Source: Shinisaurus crocodilurus (Eukaryota > Chordata > Lepidosauria > Squamata > Shinisauridae). From it: a DNA stretch of 64,000 bases. Positions 43,701-53,200 of this stretch are shown piece after piece. The translations under genes were made by a program, and so were the position numbers. Every line of letters begins with the position of its first letter. The stretch's first letter is position 1. Location: positions 301,088,726-301,152,725 of the forward strand of contig CM037877.1 in assembly GCA_021292165.1 (NCBI GenBank), given 5' to 3'. The notes under the pieces are model-generated. The model saw nothing but the letters and a program-made list of their open reading frames with translations, did no database searches and was not told where the DNA came from.

Positions 43701-46423
43701 GGTGGACTGTGGGCGGTGGCCCTGCCGCCCGCGGCCCAGCTACCCCAGCCGCAGCCTGGGCTCTGCGCTGGCCCCTTCCAGCCCCCATGCTGCCCTCTCA
43801 CCACTTTGCAGGAAGGCCACCGGCTTCTCGGAGCCCCCCGGCAGCCCCACGCCATAGTCCGGGGCTCTCACCAGCATGCTCTCCCCCGCCCAGTAGCCGC
43901 GGGTCAGCCCCCGGGCAGAGAGGAAGCCTTCCTTGTTGAAGTTCTCGCTGGTCACCTCTGCAAGGGAACGGGGAGAGGTCGGCGCCCCTTATCCCGTTCT
44001 CAGGACCCACACTCTGCTCCCCCCTCCTGCCTCTGACCCCCCCCATGCTCTAATGGACTCCCCCCACTCCGTGTCAGACCTTGGCTGGCAGTGCCAAGCC
44101 CGAGCCCCCGCCCACCTGCTCCTACCTGCTGCAAAGGTGAAGGGCAGGTTGGCCAGCTCCCGCACATGGCTCATGTACCCAGCCATGCGCTGGCACCAAA
44201 ACTGGTGCCCGATGTCCTCGGGGCTGCGATTCCAGTCCAGCTTGCGGCAGCGTTCAGAGCAATATAGGACCGCCCGACAGTGCAGGCTGTGGGTGCAAAG
44301 GAGAGCCAGTGGCAGGGACGGCCCAGAATGGGCAGGTGAGAGCGCGACAGGAACCCCGCGGGGGGCCGAGGGCAGCAGGCGGCCGGGCCCGTCACGTGCA
44401 GAGTGCACGTGTTTCAAAGAAGAATGCACGGCACAGGAGCACACACACGGTCCAAACGGCATCAGGGTACCCGTGCCAGAATGCACGAGTGCAGGCGGGC
44501 CCCGAATTCGAACGATGGCCCCTCGTACGTCTGCAAAAAGTGAGAGTCTGAGTGTGAGATGGAGCCTGAAAGTGTGCACCAGGGAATTCCATGGAGAGAG
44601 AGAGGGAGAGTGTGCCTGTGCCCGGGAGAGTCTGTGAACGTACAAGAGACTTGACAAGAATCTGGTGGTGTGAAAAGGAGAACATCTTAGTGTGCCGTCT
44701 GTGGCCATTTAACTCTGGCAGACAAATGTGTGTGCAACACTGAGCAAGCACGGCCGGTGTGAAGCAGAACACAAAATGCGCTTGCACAACAGTTTGCTCA
44801 TGCAAGATTTTGAGCAGATACAGTATATGGATGCGTACTGGTCACCAAGCGTCTTACACAGACACGTGTGCCCAGATGGAAATAAGCCAACTCTGTGCTC
44901 ACCACGCTGTGACTTGGCCCTCAAAGCTGTGCCGCTTGCACACGTGGCAGGCTCGCACGCGCATGGTCGGGAAGGTGAACGCCGGCTTCGGCCCCCAGCC
45001 CCGCATCGGCACCTTGCTCATTTTCACACCCAGCCGCGAGAGCAGCGGCTCCAGGGACCTGCGAGGGGAAGGAGCGGAGAACGGTCAGGCGGGGGAGGCG
45101 GATCAGGGCCAGGCGCCGCCCGCCGCCCCCCACCCCCGGCTCCGCGGACCATCCAGCCCCCCGCGCCCCGCTCACTTGTGCAAAGCAGGGTCTCCCACGG
45201 TGAGCAGCTTGGGCCGGCGGGGCTCCCCGGCCGCCAGAGGGCAGATCATGCTGTGGCAGAGGAGGGTGAGGGCCCGCGACTCCAGGGGCTCGTGCCCTGC
45301 GGCCCCCGAGGAACCCCCCAGCAAGAAGTCAAAGCCCAAGAGGGCGCCGTGCTCGTCCGTCACCAGCAGGAGGAGGTCCACGCGCCAGAGCGGCTGGCCT
45401 GCAGCGGGGGCGAATAAGGAGCCATGAGCGACGCGGCCCCGCAGCCCCAAGCAAGGGGGCAAATTACAGCGAATGGCAGAGGCTGGCCACGGAAAGATGT
45501 GGGGCGCCCCCAAACATCCGCAGGAAGGCTTTCCATTGCGGGTTTTGGTGTTCCAGAAAGCTCAAGGCCGGGACCAGGTGTTTGGAGGGCCCTTGGGCAA
45601 CCCCCCTCCCTCCAGGGCCCCCTCCCTGCACGAGTCTGCCTCCCCGCCGCCAGCCGCTCTTTCTCCTCCTGGCCCGCTTGACAGCCGGAGCGCTGGGGAG
45701 CGGGTCAGCCGTGGCACCGCCTGCGCCTCCTCTCAGCACCGCTGCCGTGGTCTGGGCCGGAGCGAGAGGCCGGTCAACAAGCAGGTGGCCAGGAGGAGCA
45801 AGCCCGGGGGACTCTTGTCGGTGGGCCCGTCGGGCTGTGGGCCCGTGGCAGGGCCCCCGCCTTGCCTACCCTGGAAGATGATGATGGGGCTTCTGGTGCA
45901 ACGCATTTGGAGGGGTCCCGGTCGGGAGGGGTGGCTCCGCCCAGCACCAGGGCCGGCCCCGGGCGTCGGAAGGGTTCTCACACATTTCCGACAAGTGGGC
46001 CCGCTTGGTTCTTAACGGGCCCGCGGCTGTGTTGCACACGTCCCTCTGGTTCGGTCCTCAGATGATAATGTATACTCCGCAGCTGCCACTCACGCACGCA
46101 CCTGTCTCGGGGGTGGGGCTGTCCTCCCCGCCCGCGCCCACGAAGGTGACGAAGCGGTCCAGGTCCCGCAGCGCCAGGGCTTCCTCGCTGTACAAGCGCC
46201 CCCCCGCCTGCTGCCCCGGGTCGGCGACAGCGAAGGCCAGGGTGCGGTTGGGCAGCACGTGCAAGACCCACAGGGCCGGGTCCGGAGGCAGACGGCGGAT
46301 GGAGCCCTCCTGGCGCTTGCTGCCACGCCGGCAGGTGGCCTCCGCGAGGAAGCGCCGGTACCAGCCGAAGAGCAGCTCGGCGAAGTCCAGGATCTCGGCA
46401 CGGTAGCCCGTGACAAACTCCAT
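31767..46423 (-). CDS. ZMYND15: zinc finger MYND-type containing 15
   Basis: In mammals a nuclear, histone-deacetylase-associated repressor needed in late spermatids. Thirteen exons: 46102-46423, 45176-45398, 44903-45058, 44126-44286, 43802-43957, 43149-43235, 42913-43029, 36265-36353, 35078-35179, 34475-34604, 34257-34315, 32955-33115, 31767-31947. All phases match, with no internal stop; 647 residues (human about 742). It starts MEFVTGYRAEILDFAELLFGW. The MYND finger is residues 219-265 with ligands C219, C222, C234, C237, C243, C247, H261 and C265, split between exons 3 and 4. Conserved downstream motifs include RGLTRGYW, WRGLPLGAPLAV, GFNSGFALKETW and NPFRSPFR. The C-terminus is basic (SRRKEKRQ, GRRRK). 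The length difference falls mainly in the N-terminal acidic region of human ZMYND15, which is nearly absent here. Intron 7 (36354-42912) has absorbed CR1, MITE, L1-like and other LINE insertions. Confidence 0.96.
32370..32447 (+). repeat. 5S rRNA-derived fragment (SINE head or pseudogene)
   Basis: 'ggaaagctaagcagggtcag' followed by 'gcctggtcattacttggatg' and 'ggagacc' matches the internal promoter and 3' part of vertebrate 5S rRNA with few changes; the preceding 'cagcttgtctgagcgt' aligns to the region upstream. The terminal 5S bases are missing, and a CR1 3' end follows at once. Confidence 0.8.
32455..32526 (+). repeat. CR1 LINE 3' terminus
   Basis: 'ctgcactgagcagggggttggactcgatgg' to 'ctatgatcttatgatatcctatgat', fused directly behind the 5S-like fragment. 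The joint may mark a 5S-headed, CR1-tailed SINE. Confidence 0.75.
33365..33529. mobile_element. hAT MITE
   Basis: Ends CAGGACCGGTGC and GCAACGGCCCTG are imperfect inverted repeats, flanked by a perfect 8-bp duplication TGAGCAGA (33357-33364 and 33530-33537). It sits in ZMYND15 intron 11. Confidence 0.88.
33969..34123. promoter_or_regulatory. cluster of CRE-like TGACATCA/TGATGTCA motifs
   Basis: Four copies in 155 bp: 33969-33976, 34031-34038, 34105-34112, 34116-34123, in ZMYND15 intron 11. The motif is a one-base variant of the CRE/ATF site. The region is otherwise unassigned. Confidence 0.4.
36931..38925 (-). mobile_element. CR1 LINE, 5'-truncated, with long RT reading frame
   Basis: A 2-kb CR1 in ZMYND15 intron 7. 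On the minus strand a 482-codon frame (37133-38581) covers nearly the whole reverse transcriptase: SPGPDELHPRVIKEL, NYRPVSLTSIPGKIFEQI, IIYLDFSKAFDKVPH, SGVPQGSVLGPVLFNIFIND, the catalytic FADDTKLGG, and the C-terminal [21 protein letters not shown] frameshift in a C run near 38574 separates it from about 330 bp of upstream coding (KTKKDTYRKWKEGH, KAENELRLARNAK). The 3' end is the diagnostic repeated 'atcatagaa'. Confidence 0.93.
37133..38581 (-). CDS. CR1 ORF2 reverse transcriptase (partial)
   Basis: 482 codons without a stop, retaining the RT motifs listed for the element. The last residues before the 3' UTR shift frame (NIRKIS), where other copies here read [19 protein letters not shown]. 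It lacks the endonuclease, so it cannot be autonomous. Confidence 0.88.
   Translation of the reverse strand: MTPPGKPEVQTEGAELQLEIDRQMVKEHLITLNEFKSPGPDELHPRVIKELAEELSEPLSIIFEKSWRTGEVPDDWRRANVVPIFKKGKKEEPGNYRPVSLTSIPGKIFEQIIKKSVCKHLENNAVITRSQHGFVKNKSCQTNLISFFDRVTSLVDCGNAVDIIYLDFSKAFDKVPHDILISKLAKSGLDGTTIRWIHNWLQNRTQRVLINGSFSNWGEVTSGVPQGSVLGPVLFNIFINDLDEEVQGMLIKFADDTKLGGTANTLEDRNKIQSDLDRLERWAENNRMKFNRDKCQVLHLGRGNQMQSYRMGDTWLKNTTSEKDLGIVVDHKLNMSQQCDVAAKKANAILGCINRSIASKSREVIIPLYSALVRPHLEYCVQFWAPHFKKDIDKLERVQRRATRMIKGLETRPYEERLKELGMFSLQKRRLRGDMIALFQYLKGCHTEEGKDLFSFIPVCRTRNNGLKLQEPRFHLNIRKIS
39206..39590. mobile_element. CpG-rich MITE, probably PIF/Harbinger-type
   Basis: Ends GGGCCGGTTTGCACGAC and GTCGTACGAACCGGCCC are inverted (15 of 17 positions), flanked by GTA on both sides (39203-39205, 39591-39593). 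A 3-bp duplication with G-rich ends suits Harbinger elements. The 385-bp interior is strikingly rich in CpG and would qualify as a small CpG island in ZMYND15 intron 7. Confidence 0.75.
39689..39981 (-). mobile_element. non-LTR retrotransposon 3' end with (GAT)n tail, copy C
   Basis: Short copy, starting at the GAT triplets and cut at the KWRLAFHKG codons. It still encodes CPHCGKLCGFRTGLHSHLRTH on the minus strand. Confidence 0.78.
40200..41045 (-). mobile_element. L1-like LINE 5' region and ORF1 fragment
   Basis: The minus strand begins 'ggtctggaccaagatggcgg', typical of L1 5' UTR starts, and 500 bp later has an open frame with LLLENDRLLKDLIQKQLTEL, coiled-coil-like as in L1 ORF1. Family assignment is tentative. 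Confidence 0.45.
41147..41256. mobile_element. palindromic hAT-type MITE, diverged
   Basis: 'cagctgtccccaaccaggtgccc' and 'gggcaccaggtgcgggggaaggcag' form inverted ends. Same family as 6289-6424. Confidence 0.7.
41611..41918 (-). mobile_element. non-LTR retrotransposon 3' end with (GAT)n tail, copy D
   Basis: Starts with four GAT/ATC triplets and runs to the AHERSKWRLAFHKG codons. It is nearly identical to copies A-C and in the same orientation. Confidence 0.8.
42436..42522. mobile_element. palindromic hAT-type MITE, truncated
   Basis: Starts 'cagccttccccaaccaggg' and folds around 'cccatcagccatggccatcag'. The far end is missing. Confidence 0.65.
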
Positions 46424-46587
46424 GCCTGCCTATGGAGGGAGCGGGCCACGCCCCATGAGCCACGTGGACCTTGGCCCCACGGCCCACCCACAGCGCCCAG
46501 GCTCAGCCCCTGCGCACGTGTGCAGGAAGACGAGGAGGGGGCCTCTGAGCATGGGCCAAGCACATTTCCAGCCCACCCGTCTGAGCT

Positions 46588-46785
46588 TGTTTATTTTATT
46601 TATTGTATTTATACTCCGCCTTTTCCCCTCCTGCAAGGAACCCAAGGTGGCTTACATAATCCTCCTCCTATTCCTCTCCATTTTATCCTCACAACAACCC
46701 TGTGAGGTAGGTTAGGCCAAGAGTTAGTGACTGGCCCAGAGTCCCCCAGTGAGTTTCATGGCCGAGCGGGGACTAGAACTTGGAT
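46588..46785 (-). mobile_element. MIR-like CORE-SINE
   Basis: Minus-strand copy of the SINE at 13150, with TTTA tail, 'cctgcaaggaacccaaggtggctta', 'tcacaacaaccctgtgaggtaggttagg' and the tRNA-like end near 46775. It is just upstream of the ZMYND15 start codon, so it may lie in its promoter region. Confidence 0.82.
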
Positions 46786-46789
46786 CTTG

Positions 46790-47885
46790 GAGGGAAGGTC
46801 TTCCAGGATGGAAGGCCTTTGATTTCCAGGGCGGTTTGAACTCCGGCACCTATTTTACAAAAGTTGTCCTGCTCATAAGCAGACAGCGTGACTGCAATAT
46901 CTGCCTCCCAAGCCCTCCCCCGCCCACTGCAATCCCAGCGCCTCCCCCTCTGCCCCCCATCAACAAAGCGTGTGCTGTCCAACTCCTGCCCTCCTCTCGG
47001 GCCCTTGAGGGCCTTCTCAGGGGCCGTGAAGTCGCTTTTCTGGGAGAGGCGGGACCTCCCCACCGCCCCGGCTTGAGCCCTCGGCAGCACAGGCAACTCA
47101 GGCAATGTGCCAGGTGGCCTGCCATTATTTTGCCCGCCAGGGCCAGGAAGTGGTGGTGGGTGGTCTGGCTGGGCCGCTCCCCCCCCCCCAGACCCTTCTT
47201 TTTTTGTTTCAGAAGGCCTCAATGATCGTAGGGGATACTCTGGCTCTAAGGGACAGATCCCTGCCTGCGCACGAGGGGGCCCATGCCGGGGGCCCCTCCG
47301 AGGTGAAGCGGGAGGCGTCTGGAGCAGCTGTGCCCCCCGCCTGGGGGTGCCGAGCCGGATGTCTCGCTCCCGGCACCAGGCAAAGGCCTTTGCCTTCTCC
47401 CCAGGCTTTTGAGAGGCTCACAGGATCTGGCCGCCTCTCTGCTGCTCTTGTGAGCCGGGCGGCTGGGATGCCGTTGCAGCTGCTCTGGGCTTGATCGTTT
47501 GTTTGGAAGAGTTTTATGTGGCTGGAGGCCATGCGGATGGACAGCGGGCCCGTTCCTACATGACTGACAGACAAGCGAGCCCAGGGGGCTGCTGCAGAAA
47601 GGCAGGCTGTGGGGCAGAGAGCAGGAGGGGCGCCCGGAGCAGTGGGGAGGGCCGCTCCCAGGCCACCACCAGCTGCTGGTGGGATCGGGATCCCGCGGGC
47701 CCTTGAGGGGCTCACCGAAGGGCAGTCCCGCTCCTGCCCCATGGCAGGCTCCAGGCCCTCTGCCCCCACCCCCGCCCAGGGTAGCCTCCCCAAGTACCTG
47801 ACGTCACCACCACTTTGAAGGTAAATAGCCGGGGTTCCCGGGTTCCACGGCGACGTCAGCGGCTTCCGGAATCCTGAGCGGGCTG
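46790..47885. other. GC-rich region upstream of ZMYND15
   Basis: No coding exon is recognised. It contains a perfect CRE at 47799-47806 and a CGACGTCA variant at 47851-47858. Likely ZMYND15 upstream regulatory DNA. Confidence 0.35.
47799..47806 (-). promoter_or_regulatory. consensus cAMP response element upstream of ZMYND15
   Basis: TGACGTCA about 1.4 kb upstream of the ZMYND15 start codon, with a one-base variant 52 bp further. CREM-driven transcription in spermatids is known for many haploid germ-cell genes; a role here is inferred. Confidence 0.4.
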
Positions 47886-47889
47886 TGGC

Positions 47890-48360
47890 TGTTGGAGGAT
47901 ATATGGGAAGGAGTCGGTCCTAGACTGGTTAGGATGAAGCAGAGTTTTCCCCCTTATGCGCAGCAGCCTGCTTATTGAAACTGGTTATCACCACATGGGT
48001 TGCTAAACCCTGGTAAAAGGCTCTTTAAAGGAACGGATTGTCCATACAAGGTTTAAAAAACTAATAAAGACATTTATTAGTTTTACTTACAGTCCATTCA
48101 TTCATATATGCAGGATGCAGCTAGGCAGATTAGAGTCTTGGGCGCTAAGAGTCTGCTTCACTGGAGATCACTGGCGGGAAGCCAGCTCAGACGGTGTGTC
48201 CATCGGGTTGGAGAGGGAGAGAGAGAGCGGTCACTGGCCACAGAGAGGCTGGAAGCAGGGAGGAGGGGTCACAAAACGTGCCCCTCGGGGATTGTCCAAT
48301 TCACCCTTTCCTCCCACTCTAACTAGTGGTTACATTACCTCGTTGATTTAAGCAGGCAAC
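47890..48360 (-). repeat. possible LTR or repeat, minus strand
   Basis: AT-rich relative to its surroundings, with 'ctaataaagacatttattag', which gives an AATAAA on either strand. Sequence composition suits a solo LTR but no termini or duplication were found. Confidence 0.25.
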
Positions 48361-50122
48361 ATTACAATTTCCATCAGCGGCGGCCCCTGCCCGCCCTCCC
48401 CCGTCGGTGAGAAGCTGCCGCACTGCCCCAGCCGGTGGGGAAGGGGCCCCTCGGGGCCCTCCCCCTCCAAAAGGCCACCCTGGGCGCTCTCCTCATCACC
48501 CCCACTGGGGCTGCCCATCCTGGCCCGGGGCCGCCCGTTGCTTTGGAGGCACCAAAGGGCTTGGAGTGGGTGCACGGCGCGCGCGGGGGGGCGGACAGTC
48601 CAGTCGCAAAGCATCCCGCCGAACATTAAGCTAATAAAGCGAAAGGCCACAGAGACGCCCTCCGGACCCATTTCCAGCCTTGGCCCGCGAGTGCGCTGGG
48701 CCCCCCAGCAGGAAATGCCCTGAAAGAGCTCCCGCCTGGCTCGCTGCGCAGTGTGTGTAGGGGGAGATGTGGGGCTGCAGCCCGTGGAGGCACGTGGCCT
48801 GCACACCGCCTTGCCCCCCCCCCGAATTGGCGGATGGCCGTGCCCAGCCAGGTGCTGCTCCACACATCCTCCCGCCTGGGCCTGAGCCGCCAACCCTCCC
48901 AGCCCCGGTTCTTGGGCTGCTTCCCGACGAGGCACTTCCGGTGTGGGATTTCCCGGGGCTCCAGCTCCAGGCGTCTTCTGCTCCTGACCATCCCGACGCT
49001 CCTGCCGCCTCTTCTCTTGCTGCAGCAAATTGGTCCAGGAGAAAAAGGTGGAACTGCCGCACGAGGCCTTTGTCGCACCGTGCTCGGGAGGCGGCCTTCT
49101 ATGACAAGCCCCTTGGGGCAGGGACCTGGCCTCTCATTCTGGGCCAGGCACCCTCGGACAACAGAGACGGCACCGGATCAATAAATCTGTGAATTGGGCC
49201 TCCTTGGCACGTGCATCTCTAACGGTGGGACCCACGAGGCGGGAGAGCTTCCCCGACGCCAGACAGAGGCACGTGTGCTCCCGGGCCCTTTGCCGGTCCC
49301 TGGGGCCACCGCCCTGCACGGCACGGCCTCCCTGGCAGCCCCGGGAACTGCATGTGGATCCTGCTCATCCAGCTCGGCCTCCTCCGGCTGCCAGCATCTC
49401 CCCGGCGGGCTCGGCCATCCCCACCTCCTCCGGACATCGCTCTGCCTGCAGATGCGGGCCCCGAAGGGGGCTCTGCTGGCGCTCCAGGCCTCCCCCACCC
49501 CGGGCTCTCCCTGGGGCGTGCAGCAGCTCAGAGGCTGGGCGAGGTGCCTGGCGCACCTGTGGCCCGCTCCCCGGGGCTCTCGGCCCGGGCGACCGACTGT
49601 GCGGAGCAGGCCGCCCCCCCCAGCCCCCTCCCCACAGCCGCTCAGAGGCGGAGGACGTTTGGTGGGGCTCCGCTGCCAGCACCTGCGTTCCGCATTAGGG
49701 CTCAGTCCTGGGGCCTGTGGATGACAAAGAGAATGCCTCTGAGCATCTGCAGAGTGCCATTCTCGGGTTTCTGAGTAAGCAGCCACAGCCCCACCATCTG
49801 GAATGGGGGGCAGAGGGGAATGCCTCCCAGATGGCTCAAGCCCCCTCGCCTCTCATTTTGGAAATGAATCAGCTGCTTGGGCGGTTATCCCAAGTGGCCA
49901 GGTGAGTGGATCCTGTCTCTTTGGGGGGGGGCCGCACGCCATCGCTCTTCCTCCCCGCCCCGTCCTGCTCCCTCTTCGCCCAATGGTCCTCCTCCGCGCG
50001 CCTACCAGCATTTCTGCCGCGTCCCACAAAGTCCGCCTCCATGCCAGCTTCCCCCCTTGCTGGCTCGGACCCCGCGCCTTCTCCCCCCCGCAGAAGAAAA
50101 GAGCACCGCTCCTCCAAGAATA
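48361..50122. other. GC-rich intergenic region, no gene recognised
   Basis: Several long open frames on both strands overlap, as expected from high GC. A plus-strand AATAAA (49180-49185) follows a 'ttgctgcag' acceptor-like site at about 49023 with a short frame behind it (KLVQEKKVELPHEAF), which could be a last exon, but I cannot name a protein. Confidence 0.3.
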
Positions 50123-50128
50123 TTTATT
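50123..50128 (-). terminator. poly(A) signal of the PRSS55-like gene
   Basis: AATAAA on the minus strand 92 bases beyond the stop codon at 50220-50222. Confidence 0.65.
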
Positions 50129-50219
50129 TCGCCCCCCCAGCCGCCCCCCACCAAGTCCGGATCCCGGTGTCCTTTGCGGCGCCCTCGCGATCCTCCGCGC
50201 CGCAGACTCGCAGGATCCA

Positions 50220-53200
50220 TCAACGCAGCAGCCGGGCCAGGGCCACAGTCGCGGCGCCCAGCAGCCCGGGCAGGGCCGGCGGGAGGGGCTCGCTCCCCCC
50301 GCCGCTGCCGATGCCGAGGAACATGTCCGCCTCCTGCAGCTGCCCGTGCACCGGGGCGTGGCCGGCACTGGCAGAGGTCTGGGGCGCCCGGAAGGGCCGG
50401 CCGTCGTGGGCTGCCGTCTGCTCCAGCCAGGAGTGGTAGTTGGCCACCCGGGTGTAGACCCCCGGGCTCTGCCGCTCCGCACAGCTGCGGCCCCAGCTCA
50501 CCACCCCCACTTGGTACCAGCGCCGGTGGGTGCCTCCGCCGGGGCCCCGGCACATCAGGGGTCCCCCGCTGTCCCCCTGAATCAAGGAGAGAAGAAGAGG
50601 AGGGGCGGGTCAGTGGGAGCACGGAGCCGGGCGATATGGGGCAGGCAGCCCAACGCTCGCAGGGGGGCGGCAGGGAGACCGCTGTGTCCAAGTGGGGCCT
50701 TCTCCCTCCCTCCTCGACAGTGGCTTCTGCACTGAGCGTTTTTATGCGAATGCCGGCCACCCAGCTGACTTACAAGTACACACGTATTGCAAAAGAGTGG
50801 CGGATGAGTAAGAAGTTGATTCCAAATGGAACTCCGCTCCTCTCTTCCAGCTCAAATTACCCACACGAGGCCTCTAAGGCAGAGCCTTTTGCTTAAGGGC
50901 CAATCGCCTGGAAGGTCTGACACTCCTCAGCTGGTCCGCGGCACCCCAGGATGAATGGCACCTGATCCACCCTCCTCATCAACATGCTCAGTGTGCCTTA
51001 AGAACATAAGAAGAGCCCGGAGGCTGGATCAGACCAAGGGTCCATCCAGTCCAGCATTCTGTTCACACAGCGCCCAACCAGTTTATTTATTTATTTATTT
51101 ATTATATTTATACCCCGCCTTTTTTCCTGCAAGGAACCCAAAACGGCTTACATAATCCTCCTCCTCCTCCTCCTCTCCATTTTATCCTCACAACAACCCT
51201 GTGAGGTAGGTTAGGCTGAGAGTCAGCGACTGGCCCAAAGTCACCCAGTGAGTTTCATGGCTTAGCGGGGACTAGAACCCGGATCTCCCGAGTCCCAGTC
51301 CAACACTCTCACCACTCTCACCCAGGGGAAGCCCACAAGCAGGGCATGAGTACAACAGCACCTTCCCGTCCATGTTCCCCAGCAACTGGAGTATATAGGC
51401 AGACTGCCTCTGATCCTGGAGGTAGTATAGACTAGAGCCATCAGGACAAGTAGCCACCAATGGCCGCCTTCTCCATGGATTTGTTCAATCCCCCTTTAAA
51501 GCCATCCAGTGGTGGCCATCACCACGTCCTGTGGAAGTGAATTCCATAGTTTAACTCTGCACTGTGTGAAGAAGCCCTTCCTTTCATCTGTCCTGCATCT
51601 CCCACCAATCAGCTTCATGGGATGACCCCTTTGGGTTCTAGTATTAAGAGAGAGGGAGGAAAATGCCTCCCTGTCCACTCCCTCCACCCCAGGCATCATT
51701 CTGTACACCTCCATCGCGTCTCCCCTCACTCGCCTCTTTTCTAAGCTCAACAGTCCCAGCTGCTGCACCCTTTCCTCCTGGGGGAGTCACTCCAGCCCCT
51801 TGGTCATTTTAGCTGCCCTTTTCTGTACTTCTTCCAACTCTACTGTCCTTTTTTAGGTGCAGTGACCAGAACTGTACACAGTATTCCAAGTGTGGTCGCA
51901 CTATGGATTTATATATGGGCAGCGTATGACAGTTTCATTTTCAATTCCTTTCCTAATTGTGCCTAACGTGGAGTTTGCCTTTTCCACAGCAGCTGCACAC
52001 AGGGTCAACATTTTCATCGAGCTGCCCACCACCACCCCAAGATCTCATTCTTGGTCAGTCACCGCTAGCTCAGATCCCACCAGATTATACTTGAAGTTGG
52101 GATTCTTTGCCCCAACGTGCCTCACTTTACACTTGCTTACACTGAACCCCGTTTGCCATTTTGATGCCCATTCTCCCAGTTTGCAAACAGCCTTTTGGAG
52201 CTCCTCACAATCCCTTTTTGTTTTCACCACTGGAAATAATTTGGTGTCATCAGCAAACTGGGCCACTTCACTGCTCACTCCTGATTCCAGATCATTTATA
52301 AATAAGTTGAAAAGCATTGGTGCCAATGGGACCGATCCCCGTGGGACCCTGCTGTTTACATCCTTCCATTGGGAGAATTTACCATTTATTCCTACTTCTG
52401 CTTCTTGTTCTTTAGCCAGTTACTGATCCATAAGAGGACCTCCCCTCTTATTCCATGACTGCTAAGTTTGCCCAGGAGTCTTTGGTGAGAGACTTTGTCA
52501 AAAGCCTTTTGAAAGTCCCAAGTAAATAATGTCTACTGGATCACCCCTGTCCACATGTTTATTGCCACTCTCAAAGAACTCAAAAAGGTTAATGAGACAG
52601 GACTTACCTTTGCAGAAGCCATGTTGATTCTTTCTCAGCAAGGCTTGTCCTTCTATATGCTTAGTGATTTTATCTTTAATAATGCTTTCAACCAATTTAC
52701 CCGGAACAGATGTACTGGGTTGTAATTCCCCGATCCCACCTGGATCCTTTTTTAAAGATTGGTGTTACATTGGCTATTCTCCATTCCTCTGGTACAGAGG
52801 CTGATCTTAGGGACATGTTACATATTTTTGTTAGAAGATAAGCAACTTCATATCTGAGTTCTTTAAGAACTCTAGGATGGATACCATCTAGAGGCTTGGT
52901 GATTTATTGACTTTCAATTTGTCAGTAAGGTTGAGAATTTCATCTTTTGTCACCACTATTTGCCTCAGGTCCTCAGACTCCTCTCCTGAAAACATCACTT
53001 CAGGCACAGGTATCTGTCCTGTATCTTCTGCAGAGAAGACAGATGAAGAGAATTCATTCAGCTTCTCCACGATCTCCTTATGCTCCTTTAGTACTCCTTT
53101 AACTCCATTATCGTCCAGTGGTCCAACTGCCTCCCTAGGTGGTTTCCTGCTTCTGATATATTTAAAGAATTCTTTACTGTTGACCTTGATGTTGTCAGCA

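Noticed and set aside
48348..49786. Possible MED11 or CXCL16 homologue expected beside ZMYND15 by human synteny
   Set aside because: None of the frames in this stretch contains recognisable MED11 or chemokine motifs.
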